64,000 nt of DNA from Cryptomeria japonica. Lineage: Eukaryota > Streptophyta > Pinopsida > Cupressales > Cupressaceae. Below are positions 35,201 through 48,228 of this stretch, one piece after another (the stretch's first letter is position 1; every line of letters begins with the position of its first letter). The notes beneath the pieces were generated by a model. That model saw only the letters and a program-made list of their open reading frames with translations, did no database searches and was not told where the DNA came from. The position numbers and the translations under genes are program-made. The stretch spans positions 569,611,152-569,675,151 of the forward strand of contig NC_081410.1 in assembly GCF_030272615.1 (NCBI RefSeq), in the 5' to 3' direction.

Positions 35201-35853
35201 ATGAGTGGTGACTATCTCTTGGAGGCTAAACACCTTACACAACAAGGGATATTCACGAGGGACTTGTATGGAAGGTAGCACCGCTATGGTGTACCCTAGC
35301 ACCATCAAGCCCTCGAGTGAGATGTTGGACATTTGTTGATCATGTATTTATTCTGAGAGAAGGCATAGAGATGTGGATCATATATGTTACCTTTGACCGA
35401 GCATTAGACATGCTCACATGTGGCCTATTGTGTTGTGCAAACCAGTCTTGTGGATGGATATTATGTACAATCATGGATTAAATGGTGTTAACTTGTCACT
35501 ATGTTATGGGGCATAGTCATTGGAAAGGTTCTTATATGTCTGAAAAGTGTAAACAATTGAGTTCTTACGTTGCTCTTATTTGTCGAAAGTTAACTTGGGT
35601 GTAGAAATTGATATTTGAAGCTAGTTCCATGCAATAAAGTTACGCGAAAGAGATGAATTGGTGTAAGAAATTGACCTTGAGAGGATATTTTCTTGTCATG
35701 TTTGATAAATGAGTATGATAACTGTGCCTATATATTTTAAATTGCTTAAATTTGGTATAATAAAAAGGGAAAAAGTCTCGTTTCTCTACTATGGTTGTGT
35801 GTAAATTCTAGAATATTTGAAGATGTGAATGATATTAGATGCATTTTTTGTTA
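32261..35853 (+). other. Array interior B (3'-truncated, non-coding)
   Basis: Primer site TGGTATCAGAGCC at 32263-32275. The sequence follows interior A until GCATTTTTTGTTA (about 35853), where the last ~180 bp including the polypurine tract are missing. No ORF of note. Confidence 0.9.
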
Positions 35854-35857
35854 TTGC
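35850..35857. other. Deletion junction between interior B and LTR C
   Basis: TTGTTA|TTGCCCTCATT joins interior position equivalent to 27654 to LTR position equivalent to about 28043. About 390 bp, spanning the polypurine tract and the first ~205 bp of the LTR, are lost. Only two or three bases of possible microhomology are seen, consistent with illegitimate repair. Confidence 0.85.
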
Positions 35858-38800
35858 CCTCATTGAATATGTATATGTATATGTATGCTTGCATGAATTC
35901 ATGGGTGCAGGAGATTGCAGGTACAACACCGCCTAAGGCGAGGTTCATCTTCTTTTGGAATTTGCAGGGTTGAGTATACCTCCTTCATCCTTAGAATTCG
36001 AAATTGGTTGCCATATAACTCTCATCTTGCCTTAGCCATGGTCAGGTGAGTGTCGTGCATGGTTCGTGGGGCTTTCTTTTCATTGGGATGCGTTACGAGA
36101 GATTTGGAGGACTTCCTTGATTTGCGTACCTTGCGCAGGGTAAGTGGAGTTTGTTATCCTAAGTATTAAATTCAATTTAATGAGTAGACGTACACATTAG
36201 TGATATAGAAATTTAAATAGGTAGTTTCTTTTATACGATTAATCGTTAATTTAAATAGATTGCTTTAATTATTATTGTAGCAAGCTTAAGGTATTTATCT
36301 TGGATTAATGTGCTCATTTACACATATGTAGTTGAGAAAATTAGAATAAATAAGACTCTTGCATTAGATTAGTCATTTATTTAAAAAGGTCGCTTTATTA
36401 TGTTATAGCGAGTTAATTTAATAGCTAATTTTAAAATAACGAATTTAATGAGTTATGCGTTTTAGAAAGGAAAGATTTAAAGTCATTTGGGAAATAGAAA
36501 TAAATTCATCGTTTTCGCATTTTGGAATAGAAAGGATAAATTTTATTATTTAAAAGAAAATTATTATTCTTTTTACTTGCAAAATTGATATAGTATAAAG
36601 GATTGATTTTTGAAGTTTAAATTAATTTAAATATCTCACCCTTGCTAACAGTTCAAAATATAAATGTAGGCCTGAATTGACATTGGGAGATTAAAATTAG
36701 AATTAAATAAGTAATAGAGGCATTTTAATTTTAATTAGAATAAAACAAGTTAGATTTATTGAGCAGTGGAAAATAATGGTTTCCATTTTCATGTTTCTTT
36801 TATTTTAAAAATAAAAATGCCTAAATTCGAAATTGAAAATTAGGGCAAAAATAGGGTTTCTCATTTAACCTAGTTTTGAAATGTTTTTGGGGGTTCTTTT
36901 TTGGAGAGCTGGTTTTTGGGGGAAGAAAAAAAGATGGGGGGGAATTTGCTTGGAGTTGCAGGTGGAGCTCTTCCTCAAATTCATGCCCGGAATGCTAATG
37001 GGAGGTAGGTCTCTTGTTTATCTTTTATTTCATTTTAAACCAAAAGGAATGGGTTTGATTCTCTCTAAAAAAATCTGAGTTCTAGTTTGAAATAATGGTG
37101 GACATTGGATCAAGATTTTGTTTTTTTACTGCCTTATGAGTTAGTAAATCTTACCTATCTAAGAGTTTTTTTGTATTTTTTTTGTGTTTGGGGGAAAACC
37201 ATGAGTTGTTATTTGGAAATCTTTCCCCATTCTGATATTTTGGTTAGTCTGGAAAAAAAAGGAAAATAAAAAGGGGAAAAGATGGCTGTGACTGTGTATG
37301 CTCTTTTCTTTCAATATTCTCATTCAGAGACGTTTTAGTTTGAAACTGTGAAAGTATACAAAAAAAAAAGAATTGATTGAACAAAAAAAAAGAGATTAAA
37401 AAAAAAAAAAATTTAAATTAGGGTTTTCGGGGGGGGGAGCCGAAGCTCAACCTGCCCCTCAACTGCGGCGCCGTTGTGGCTCGCAGTCTACCTGCGACCA
37501 CAATGTGGGCCGCAGGGAACCCCGCGTCCACAATGTGGGCCGCAGGGAACCTGCGTCCACAGTGTGGCTTCGCAGGAACCTCCGTCCACGCTGTGGGCCG
37601 CAGGGACCTGCGTGCGGGTTCCACCCACTCCCGAGATGGGAGGTGGGGCCCGTAGGTTAGGGTTTCCCCAATAAAATAAACCTTGTTTTATTTATTTTTT
37701 ATATATTTTAAAATATATATATATATAATATTGATAAATATAAAATGGAAGAAAATGTCATGGGGGATAAAATAAAGAAGTTGTAATAAGTTCGTAGAAA
37801 AATCTATTTTTTTTATAAATTTAGATTTTAGTGCCAAATATATATATATATATATCAAATAATGGAGATTGCATATTCTGTTTTTATTTGTAGATTAATT
37901 AAAATTTATTAATCTTGGATTTATTAAATTGGTATTAACAAACGTTTAAATTCGGAACTTCTTTTAATAGGAAGGGTAATCCTTGGACAAGAGATCAAAT
38001 ATTGTCTGTAATTGAAGACCTTTGAAATAAAACACCAATGCTAATGTTATGAAATATATTTTAATAAGACGTCTTTTTTTTTAAATAAGCATGGTCTTTC
38101 GATTTGAATGATTAAGATCTCCCGAGAATTTTAGAAATGAAAACTAGAGTATACGAGAGTATGAAATTTGAATCTAAATTATCTTCGTATATTTTGTTAT
38201 TACTTCATCGATATGCTAGTAAAATGAATGGAAGTTGCACAATGTATCGAGTTGGAAAGTTATAAGTTTAAGATTTGTATTTTCTTGTTAAAGTGATGGC
38301 AAAACCTTGATGTAATTGGGACACCTGTTAAGTCTTAGGTCTCTAAATAGGGTACTGTTGGGCAATGGACCTTGTACTTCCTTGTAGCATGCACTATTGA
38401 TTTTGCCTCTACGTGGAAGTCAATTAGGACTTGGGGATCAAAGTGGTCATTTGTAAATTGGTTGTATCCGCCTAAGTGGCAAAGATGTAAAAGACATGTA
38501 ATTTATGTATTCCTAACAATATTAATGCCAAAGGGGTCTTGCAGTTAAGCAGACCTGGAGATGTAGCCCTTTAGGGGTGAACTCGGAGATCATATCTGTC
38601 TTATGCGATGTTTTTAGCTTCCTTGTTTCATGCTTTAAGTTATCATGTATGGTTGTTATCTTGCAAAGTGTACGATGGAAATTAACGAATTTAAATCTAA
38701 GTGCATAAAATTATTCATCTAGGCAAACGTAGTAATTAGGTTCATGGAAGTTTGTAATTAAGATTATGGAAAAAAGTATTTCGATAATGTGAATTAAAAG

Positions 38801-40059
38801 TAGTAATAGTGGAAAGAATCTTGCTAGGTTACATCATTGGATTAACTTGTTATTAAGCATGTAAATCGAACAAATGAGAATGGAAACCCAAGTTAGAATT
38901 AATGTTTAATTCCTAGATTGAAATCTAAAGGACGTACATCATATCGGTATTTACCCTCTTACCTTATTAAATGAGTAACGCCATGTTAGTTATGTTACAC
39001 TACATTGGATGAATTGGTTTAGTTATTTCACGTTTTAATCTTAACAAATAATCCTTACCAAAATTAACTTGAGAATTGGGTGAACTCAACTAGTATCCAT
39101 ATTTGCAACCTTAATAAAAGAATCCCTTATGATTGCTAAAATGGAACTAAAATGGGAAGAATTGGTATAGTTGTTTAAATCTTAATCTTAATAAACGTAC
39201 CTCTTCATATTAACTTCATTTAACTAAAAAGAGTGATATGCAATAAGATAGTTACATTCTAATCCTAATGGAAGAACGTCACTATGAACTTATATTTTAA
39301 TCCTGTAATGATGAATATCATCTTGCTAACTATATCTTAATTTAAAGGATGAACTCATGTGGTCCTCATACATTTTCACCTTAATGAATTTAGCCATCTA
39401 TTAGCATTATTAAATCTTCAATGAATTCTATGGCTACTCACATTCTATCTTCCATAAGAGAATTACGACTCATTAGATGGTTATGTTGTATTTAAATGAA
39501 GGGTCCTCACTCTATTAATGGAAGTTTAATCTTTAATGAACGAATTCTTCTTATTAACCATACTTTTAATATTTAAGAAAGATATCAACTGTGGGTGGTT
39601 ATCTTAAAACCAAATGAATGAACTTCATTATATTAAACGCTTGGAACCTTTTTGGAGGCCTCTAAATGAAATTATGAATTTAAGTGCATTGAATAAATAA
39701 CCTCACAATGGCCCCCTAACCACCCAAAGTAAATGCACGCTTTCTAAAATTCTAAGATGTCATATCATTGAACATATATATAATCATGTCTTATGCATTA
39801 TCCCACATTTAGGATATCCAGATTAATGGATCATTTGACGCAAGTTGAGTTAGGTGCTAGGTTATGTAATCACGTAGGGAAACTCCTTAGGATTGTTTAG
39901 CCGTCGGCTGTGCTATCTATGTTTCAGATAACTCCAAATTATCTTAATGTTGTAACTAGTCATTAATGCTCTTAATCATTATTTAAAAAAAAAAATATTT
40001 ACACTCTAATTGAGTGTTTTTAACTTAAACCCTTAGGGGTTTCCTGGTGGGGCATTACA
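35854..40059 (+). repeat. Array LTR C (5'-truncated)
   Basis: About 4,206 bp. It lacks the TGTAATGCCCC end and following ~200 bp but is otherwise collinear. It shares the 23-bp deletion (about 38312) with LTR B. GC-rich hairpins at 37491-37607. It ends GGGGCATTACA. Confidence 0.92.
37491..37607. repeat. GC-rich hairpin minisatellite, LTR C
   Basis: Four units as in LTR A, with CCTCCGTCC in the fourth unit. Confidence 0.8.
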
Positions 40060-43000
40060 CTTGGTATCAGAGCCCATGTTGCAACACTGGGATCTCTGGT
40101 GTTGCTTGTGCCCTTAGTTAGTGTGTGTATGTCTACCCTATGTTGTATTCTTGTCCACCTTGATGTGAGGGTGTGATTTAACAAACCCTACTTGTGTGTA
40201 ACGCATGTGTTCACACTTTGTTTTCACCCCTTTGATGTGAGTGTTTCGGGAATAATTATAGGTGTTTTGTTTGCTTATTGAGTTCTTGGTCTATGATTTC
40301 TCTTACTCTGAAAGGGAGTCGTATGTACCTACATTCTTGAATTGATTTACTCTTTTGACTAATCCATCTAGGTGAGTTGTTACTATCTTGAATCTAAAAA
40401 TATGAAATGTGCTTGTTTATGGTTTTGATCTATTTTAATTATTGTCCACTTGAAAGACTAATATGGCAAATGTTAATGCTTATTATGTAGTACATTGAGT
40501 GATATGACTCTTCTTCTTCTCTCTCTCTAGTAAATTGAAAGGATTTGATATGGGTAATTATCTCTTATTTAAGTTTTCTTATTGCAAGAGAAAGGATGAT
40601 ATTTCTTGAGCCTTGTGTGAGCCTTATAATGTTTTTGTGTTTTAGATTGTGAAAGGGATTTGGTTTGGGAGTTAATTTTTGGTTAATGATAGAAAATTGT
40701 ATGTTTTCTTTAAGGGTTCTCCATGTGCTTGTTAGGAGTAATATAATTAAATTCCATCTTAAGTAAGGTGCAATAAAATGCGCATAGTTGATTTGGTGAA
40801 AATTGTTTGATGTGAATAGGATACCAATAGAGGACATGTTGTAGTAGCTTTAGGAGTGTATTATTGTGCTCCTCAAAAGATTGTTTTAGGTGCTTATTCA
40901 ACTAGTGTGATTTAGGACCTATTAAGTGATGCACCATTTAACTTGCTCTGGATATGGGTGATTGTATTATTACATCTCGAAAAGAGGAAATGAAAGACTT
41001 GTTAATTTGTATGCATTAAATGTGTAATATCTAGTAGATAGCTCTTCATTTACCTCCTTGTCGTATTACGAAATTTCAATGTTAAATTTGATGTGTTATT
41101 GTATTGTATTGTATTACGAATAGTGATTATTCTCAAGAAGACTTGTATTACAAAAGAAAATTTGATTGTCTTGAATTCTTGTTTGGAAAACTAGAAAATT
41201 GTAGTGCAACAATAATGATCAGAAATGTCATGTTAGGATGCTTTGGCACCTTCCTAAAAGATAGCGAAATGAAAACCGTGCAACTAAATTGATAAAATTA
41301 TATCCGAGCATATGGTGTGCTCTTGAAATTCTTGTGTATTCGTAGGAAATAGTTGATTTTCCAACTCTCTTCCTCCTCTTGTCTAAAATATAGGAATTGT
41401 TGTTTTTTTTTTTGAAATACTATTTAGAATGCAGTGATTTAAGGAAATTCTTATAATGCATATGAAATTGTATGTTGCTTTGGGATTCTAATTGAAAGGG
41501 AAATTGCATAGTTAGTAATGTGAATGAAAAGGCTTAAGGGAAATTGAGAAAGATATCAGAATGATGTTATTTCTTTGTGTAAATTTGAATTGTTGAGAAT
41601 TTCAGAATGTGTATCTAGAGAAAAATTTGTTTGGTGATTCATGTGTAAAGAATGATTAAAACTTCCCTTAAGTATATGTTAGCATAATGTAAAGTACTCC
41701 CCATAAATGTGACTAAACCAGTAGTGGTGCTGTTCTGTGTGTGTTGTGAGAAAACCCGTACTTGTTTTGTGTGCCCATGGGATGGTGAAGTAATCAACCA
41801 TGGGGGATATGTTTGCTTATGAGTATGGGAAACCATACCTATCTATGTGATGTTTCTTATTTGTTCCTTACTGAGTGCCAACCCACGGGTTGTTGATAAG
41901 TCAGTATGTGAAGGGGTAGTAGTAGAAGTCACCATTCCTTGAATAGTATGAAAAGCGTACGACTAATGTCGACGTGAAGCGACTTTAGCTTCCCTATTTT
42001 GAGGAAAAATATAGTTTTGTAATGAAACTGTAAGATAGGTGTACTCAATACTTCCCCTTGTGATGAACCGATTTACGAGGTTCATGTGTGCCAGCCTAAT
42101 TCCTATCCTTTATTTTGAGCATATAGATGACAGTTTTTGAGCATATTGATGGATTCTATTGGAGCATCTGTTGCCTTGTCTTCATGAGAGGCGTGTTATT
42201 TTCTTACATAAGTTGCCAACTGACTAGTGTTGGTAGACTTGTGGGTAGACCTTAGCCATGTATACCTCTGGCTTACGGCGAGTATCCTGAGAGGAACATC
42301 GCTATGCAGAGTGTGACCGGCGCGTGCCTTATCCACGGGGTACACAACCATGCAGGATACGTCCATTGCGTCCTTTCTCCGCTTGGAGTATTGCCATGCC
42401 GTGCTGAGACACGATGCGGGATGTAGTAGACATTTCCATGCGGCTTACCGCTAGGTGTAGGGTAGAGCCATGCCACATGACGACGTGATGTGGGGTGATG
42501 CCGAGGTGCACACTGCCATACCATGCGGATGTGTGACTTGGCCACACCACATGATGAGCTACTAGGATAGCTAGACGATTGTTCTTTCCTTCCTCGTTGG
42601 TGGCTAGCTACTAGTCACGTAGTGATGTAATGTGCAGTTATGATTTTCTTTTAATTATTTATTTATTTCTTTGTGGGCCAGCTATTTATTTTACTTTGAC
42701 CTTGACAGTTTAGCCACGATCTTGCAATCTTGATCTTACTTGATTTGATGTTGCAAATCCGGAAATTATTTTCTTGTCTTATTGTTGGAATTGACAATTA
42801 TTATCTTTACTCTTTTGTACTTTGGTGGCTAAACCGGTTTATCCTTGTTGTTTTCATATGCTGGTCTTGTGTTGCAATGTGAATTCCTCTCCAAGAACGT
42901 GGGAGATGGTCTTGGATGAATGTATATGAGGAAGTAGACGCAGGGAACCTTGAGGATGGAGGTATGTGAGGTTGTGGAAACAGCTAGGACCCACTACCTA

Positions 43001-43827
43001 CCTATGAGTGGTGACTATCTCTTGGAGGCTAAACACCTTACACAACAAGGGATATTCACGAGGGACTTGTATGGAAGGTAGCACCGCTATGGTGTACCCT
43101 AGCACCATCAAGCCCTCGAGTGAGATGTTGGACATTTGTTGATCATGTATTTATTCTGAGAGAAGGCATAGAGATGTGGATCATATATGTTACCTTTGAC
43201 CGAGCATTAGACATGCTCACATGTGGCCTATTGTGTTGTGCAAACCAGTCTTGTGGATGGATATTATGTGCAATCATGGATTAAATGGTGTTAACTTGTC
43301 ACTATGTTATGGGGCATAGTCATTGGAAAGGTTCTTATATGTCTGAAAAGTGTGAACAATTGAGTTCTTACATTGCTCTTATTTGTCGAAAGTTAACTTG
43401 GGTGTAGAAATTGATTTTTGAAGCTAGTTCCATGCTATAAAGTTATGCGAAAGAGATGAATTGGTGTAAGAAATTGACCTTAAGAGCATATTTTCTTGTC
43501 ATGTTTGATAAATGAGTATGATAACTGTGCCTATATATTTTAAATTGCTTAAATTTGGTGTAATAAAAAGGGAAAAAGTCTCGTTTCTCTACTATGGCTG
43601 TGTGTAAATTCTAGAATATTTGAAGATGTGAATGATGTTAGATGCATTTTTTGTTAATGGATGATGACACTTGTAGAGGATTTATAAATAATGTTCTAAA
43701 ATGATGACAAAATAGTTGGTTGTGCAAATTGATAATTGTTAATTGAGTTTAAGGGCTAATAAGTGTTGCAGGACTTCCATTTAGCTTTGCGACTTCCAGG
43801 AGTAAGTCGGAGCCTAGGGGGGGAGAA
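40060..43827 (+). other. Array interior C (non-coding, 3,768 bp)
   Basis: Primer site at 40062-40074 and polypurine tract 43816-43827. It has the same length as interiors A and D. It groups with D by CATCTAGGTGAG, GAACATCGCTATG, CATATGCTGGTC, GACGTGAAG and TTACTGAGTGCC. No credible ORF. Confidence 0.9.
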
Positions 43828-46800
43828 TGTAATGCCCCTACCCTAGCTGGACTTGTAAAACCTGTTTGACCTTGGTTGACTTCCTATGTGGCATTCTTGA
43901 ATGGTAGGTTAACCGCGATGCAATGTGTAGTTTAGATAATATAAATAAATTGTGCATACTTATTATTGTGCTTTTGCATCGATTCTTGTGTAAATGTAAT
44001 TGTTTCCTAACCCTTATGATAAATTAGGAGCTAACGTGCTCATTGAATATGTATATGTATATGTATGCTTGCATGAATTCATGGGTGCAGGAGATTGCAG
44101 GTACAACACTGCCTAAGGCGAGGTTCATCTTCTTTGGGAATTTGCAGGGTTGAGTATACCTCCTTCATCCTTAGAATTCGGAATTGGTGGCCATATAACT
44201 CTCATCTTGCCTTACCCATGGTCAGGTGAGTGTCATGCATGGTTCGTGGGGCTTTCTTTTCATTGGGATGCGTGTTGAGAGTTTTGGAGGACTTCCTCGA
44301 TTTGCGTGCCTTGCGCGGGGTAAGTGGAGTTTGTTATCCTGAGTATTAAATTCAATTTAATGAGTAGACGTACACATTAGTGATATAGAAATTTAAATAG
44401 GTAGTTTCTTTTATACGATTAATCGTTAATTTAAAGAGATTGCTTTAATTATTATTGTAGCAAGCTTAAGGTATTTATCTTGGATTAGTGTGCTCATTTA
44501 CGCATATGTAGGTGAGAAAATTAGAATAAATAAGACTCTTGCATTAGATTAGTCATTTATTTAAAAAGGTCGCTTTATTATGTTATAGCGAGTTAATTTA
44601 ATAGCTAATTTTAAAATAATGAATTTAATGAGTTATGCGTTTTAGAAAGGAAAGATTTAAAGTCATTTGGGAAATAGAAATAAATTCATCATTTTCGCAT
44701 TTTGGAATAGAAAGGATAAATTTAATTATTTAAAAGAAAATTATTATTCTTTTTACTTGCAAAATTGATATAGTATAAAGGATTGATTTTTTAAGTTTAA
44801 ATTAATTTAAATATCTCACCCTTGCTAACAGTTCAAAATATAAATGTAGGCCTGAATTGACATTGAGAGATTAAAATTAGAATTAAATAAGAAATAGAGG
44901 CATTTTAATTTTAATTAGAATAAAACAAGTTAGATTTATTGAGCAGTGGAAAATAATGGTTTCCATTTTCATGTTCCTTTTATTTTAAAAATAAAAATGC
45001 CTAAATTCGAAATTGAAAATTAGGGCAAAAATAGGGTTTCTCATTTAACCTAGTTTTTGAAATGTTTTTGGGGGAAAAAAAAAAGATGGGGGGGAATTTG
45101 CTTGGAGTTGCAGGTGGAGCTCTTCTTCAAATTCATGCCCGGAATGCTAATGGGAGGTAGGTCTCTTGTTTATCTTTTATTTCATTTTAAACCAAAAGGA
45201 ATGGGTTTGATTCTCTCTAAAAAAATCCGAGTTCTAGTTTGAAATAATGGTGGACATTGGATCAAGATTTTGTTTTTTTACTGCCTTATGAGTTAGTAAA
45301 TCTTACCTATCTAAGAGTTTTTTTGTATTTTTTTTGTGTTTGGGGGAAAACCATGAGCTGTTATTTGGAAATCTTTCCCCATTCTAATATTTTGGTTAGT
45401 CTAGAAAAAGGGGAAAAGATGGCTGTGACTGTGTATGCTCTTTTCTTTCAATATTCTCATTCAGAGACGTTTTAGTTTGAAACTGTGAAGGTATACAAAA
45501 AAAAAGAATTGATTGAACAAAAAAAAAGAGATTAAAAAAAAAAAAAATTTAAATTAGGGTTTTCGGGGGGGGGAGCCGAAGCTCAACCCGCCCCTCCCCG
45601 GCGGCGCCGTTGTGGCTCACAATCTACCTGCGACCACAATGTGGGCCGCAGGGAACCCCGCGTCCACAACGTGGGTCGTAGGGAACCTGCGTCCACAGTG
45701 TGACTTCGCAGGAACCTGCGTCCACGCTGTGGGCCGCAGGGACCTGCGTGCGGGTTCCACCCACTCCCGAGATGGGAGGTGGGGCCCGTAGGTTAGGGTT
45801 TCCCCAATAAAATAAAGCTTGTTTTATTTTTTTTTAATATATTTTAAAATATATATATATATATATATATAATATTGATAAATATAAAATGGAAGAAAAT
45901 GTCATGGGGGATGAAATAAAGAAGTTGTAATAAGTTCGTAGAAAAATCTATTTTTTTTATAAATTTAGATTTTAGTGCCAAATATATATATATATATCAA
46001 ATAATGGAGATTCCATATTCTGTTTTTATTTGTAGATTAATTAAAATTTATTAATCTTGGATTTATTAAATTGGTATTAACAAATGTTTAAATTCAGAAC
46101 TTCTTTTAATAGGAAGGGTAATCCTTGGAGAAGAGATCAAATATTGTCTGTAATTGAAGACCTTTGAAATAAAACACCAATGCTAATGTTATGAAATATA
46201 TTTTAATAAGACGTTGTTTTTTTTAAATAAGCATGGTCTTTCGATTTGAATGATTAAGATCTCCCGAGAATTTTAGAAATGAAAACTAGAGTATAGGAGA
46301 GTATGAAATTTGAATCTAAATTATCTTCGTATATTTTGCTATTACTTCATCGATATGCTAGTAAAATGAATGGAAGTGGGACAATGTATCGAGTTGGAAA
46401 GTTATAAGTTTAAGATTTGTACTTTCTTGTTAAAGTGATGGCAAAACCTTGATGTAATTGTTTGGACCCTGTCGTGTTGTCATTCGGACACCTGTTAAGT
46501 CTTAGGTCTCTAAATAGGGTACTATTGGGCAATGGACCTTGTACTTCCTTATAGCATGCACTATTGATTTGGCCTCTATGTGGAAGTCAATTAGGACTTG
46601 GGGATCAAAGTGGTCATTTGTAAATTGGTTGTATCCGCCTAAGTGGCAAAGATGTAAAAGACATGTAATTTATGTATTCCTAACAATATTAATGCCAAAG
46701 GGGTCTTGCAGTTGAGCAGACCCGGAGATGTAGCCCTTTAGGGGTGAACTCCGAGATCATATCTGTGTTATGCGATGTTTTTAGCTTCCTTGTTTCATGC

Positions 46801-48228
46801 TTTAAGTTATCATGTATGGTTGTTATCTTGCAAAGTGTACAATGGAAATTAACGAATTTAAATCTAAGTGCATAAAATTATTCATCTTGGCAAACGTAGT
46901 AATCAGGTTCATGGAAGTTTTTAATTAAGATTATGGAAAAAAGTATTTTGATAATGTGAATTAAAAGTAGTAATAGTGGAAAGAATCTTGCTAGGTTACA
47001 TCATTGGATTAACTTGTTATTAAGCATGTAAATCGAACAAATGAGAATGGAAACCCAAGTTAGAATTAATGTTTTAATTCCTAGATTGAAATCTAAAGGA
47101 CGTACATCATATCGGTATTTACCCTCTTACCTTATTAAATAAGTAACGCCATGTTAGTTATGTTACACTACATTGGATGAATTGGTTTAGTTATTTCACG
47201 TTTTAATCTTAACAAATAATCCTTACCAAAATTAACTTGATAATTGGGTGAACTCAACTAGTATCCATATTTGTAACCTTAATAAAAGAATCCCTTATGA
47301 TTGCTAAAATGGAACTAAAATGGGAATAATTGGTATAGTTTTTTAAATCTTAATCTTAATAAACGTACCTCTTCATATTAACTTCATTTAACTAAAAAGA
47401 GTGATATGCAATAAGATAGTTACATTCTAATCCTAATGGAAGAACGTCACTATGAACTTATATTTTAATCCTGTAATGATGAATATCATCTTGCTAACTA
47501 TATCTTAATTTAAAGGATGAACTCATGTGGTCCTCATACATTTTCACCTTAATGAATTTAGCCATCTATTAGCATTATTAAATCTTCAATGAATTCTATG
47601 GCTACTCACATTCTATCTTCCATAAGAGAATTATGACTCATTAGATGGTTATGTTGTATTTAAATGAAGGGTCCTCACTCTATTAATGGAAGTTTAATCT
47701 TTAATGAACGAATTCTTCTTATTAACCATACTTTTAATATTTAAGAAAGATATCAACTGTGGGTGGTTATCTTAAAACCAAATGAATGAACTTCATTATA
47801 TTAAACGCTTGGAAGCTTTTTGGAGGCCTCTAAATGAAATTATGAATTTAAGTGCATTGAATAAATAGCCTCACAATGGCCCCCTAACCACCCAAAGTAA
47901 ATGCACGCTTCCTAAAATTCTAAGATGTCATATCATTGAACATATATATAATCATGTCTTATGCATTATCCCACATTTATAATATCCAGATTAATGGATC
48001 ATTTGACGCAAGTTGAGTTAGGTGCTAGGTTATGTAATCGCGTAGGGAAACTCCTTAGGATCGTTTAGCCGTTCGCTGTGCTATCTATGTTTCAGATAAC
48101 TCCAAATTATCTTAATGTTGTAACTAGTCATTAATGCTCTTAATCTTTATTTTTAAAAAAAAAATATTTACACTCTAATTGAGTGTTTTTAACTTAAACC
48201 CTTAGGGGTTTCCTGGCGGGGCATTACA
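43828..48228 (+). repeat. Array LTR D
   Basis: 4,401 bp, complete. It groups with LTR E by GAAGTGGGACAATG, TTGTACTTTC, TTCCTTATAGCATG and GACGTTGT. Private deletions: about 29 bp near 45074 between direct GTTTTTGGGGG repeats, and about 16 bp near 45405. GC-rich hairpins at 45627-45743. Confidence 0.93.
45627..45743. repeat. GC-rich hairpin minisatellite, LTR D
   Basis: Four units as in LTR A, with GTGGGTCGTAGG replacing GTGGGCCGCAGG in the second unit. Confidence 0.8.
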
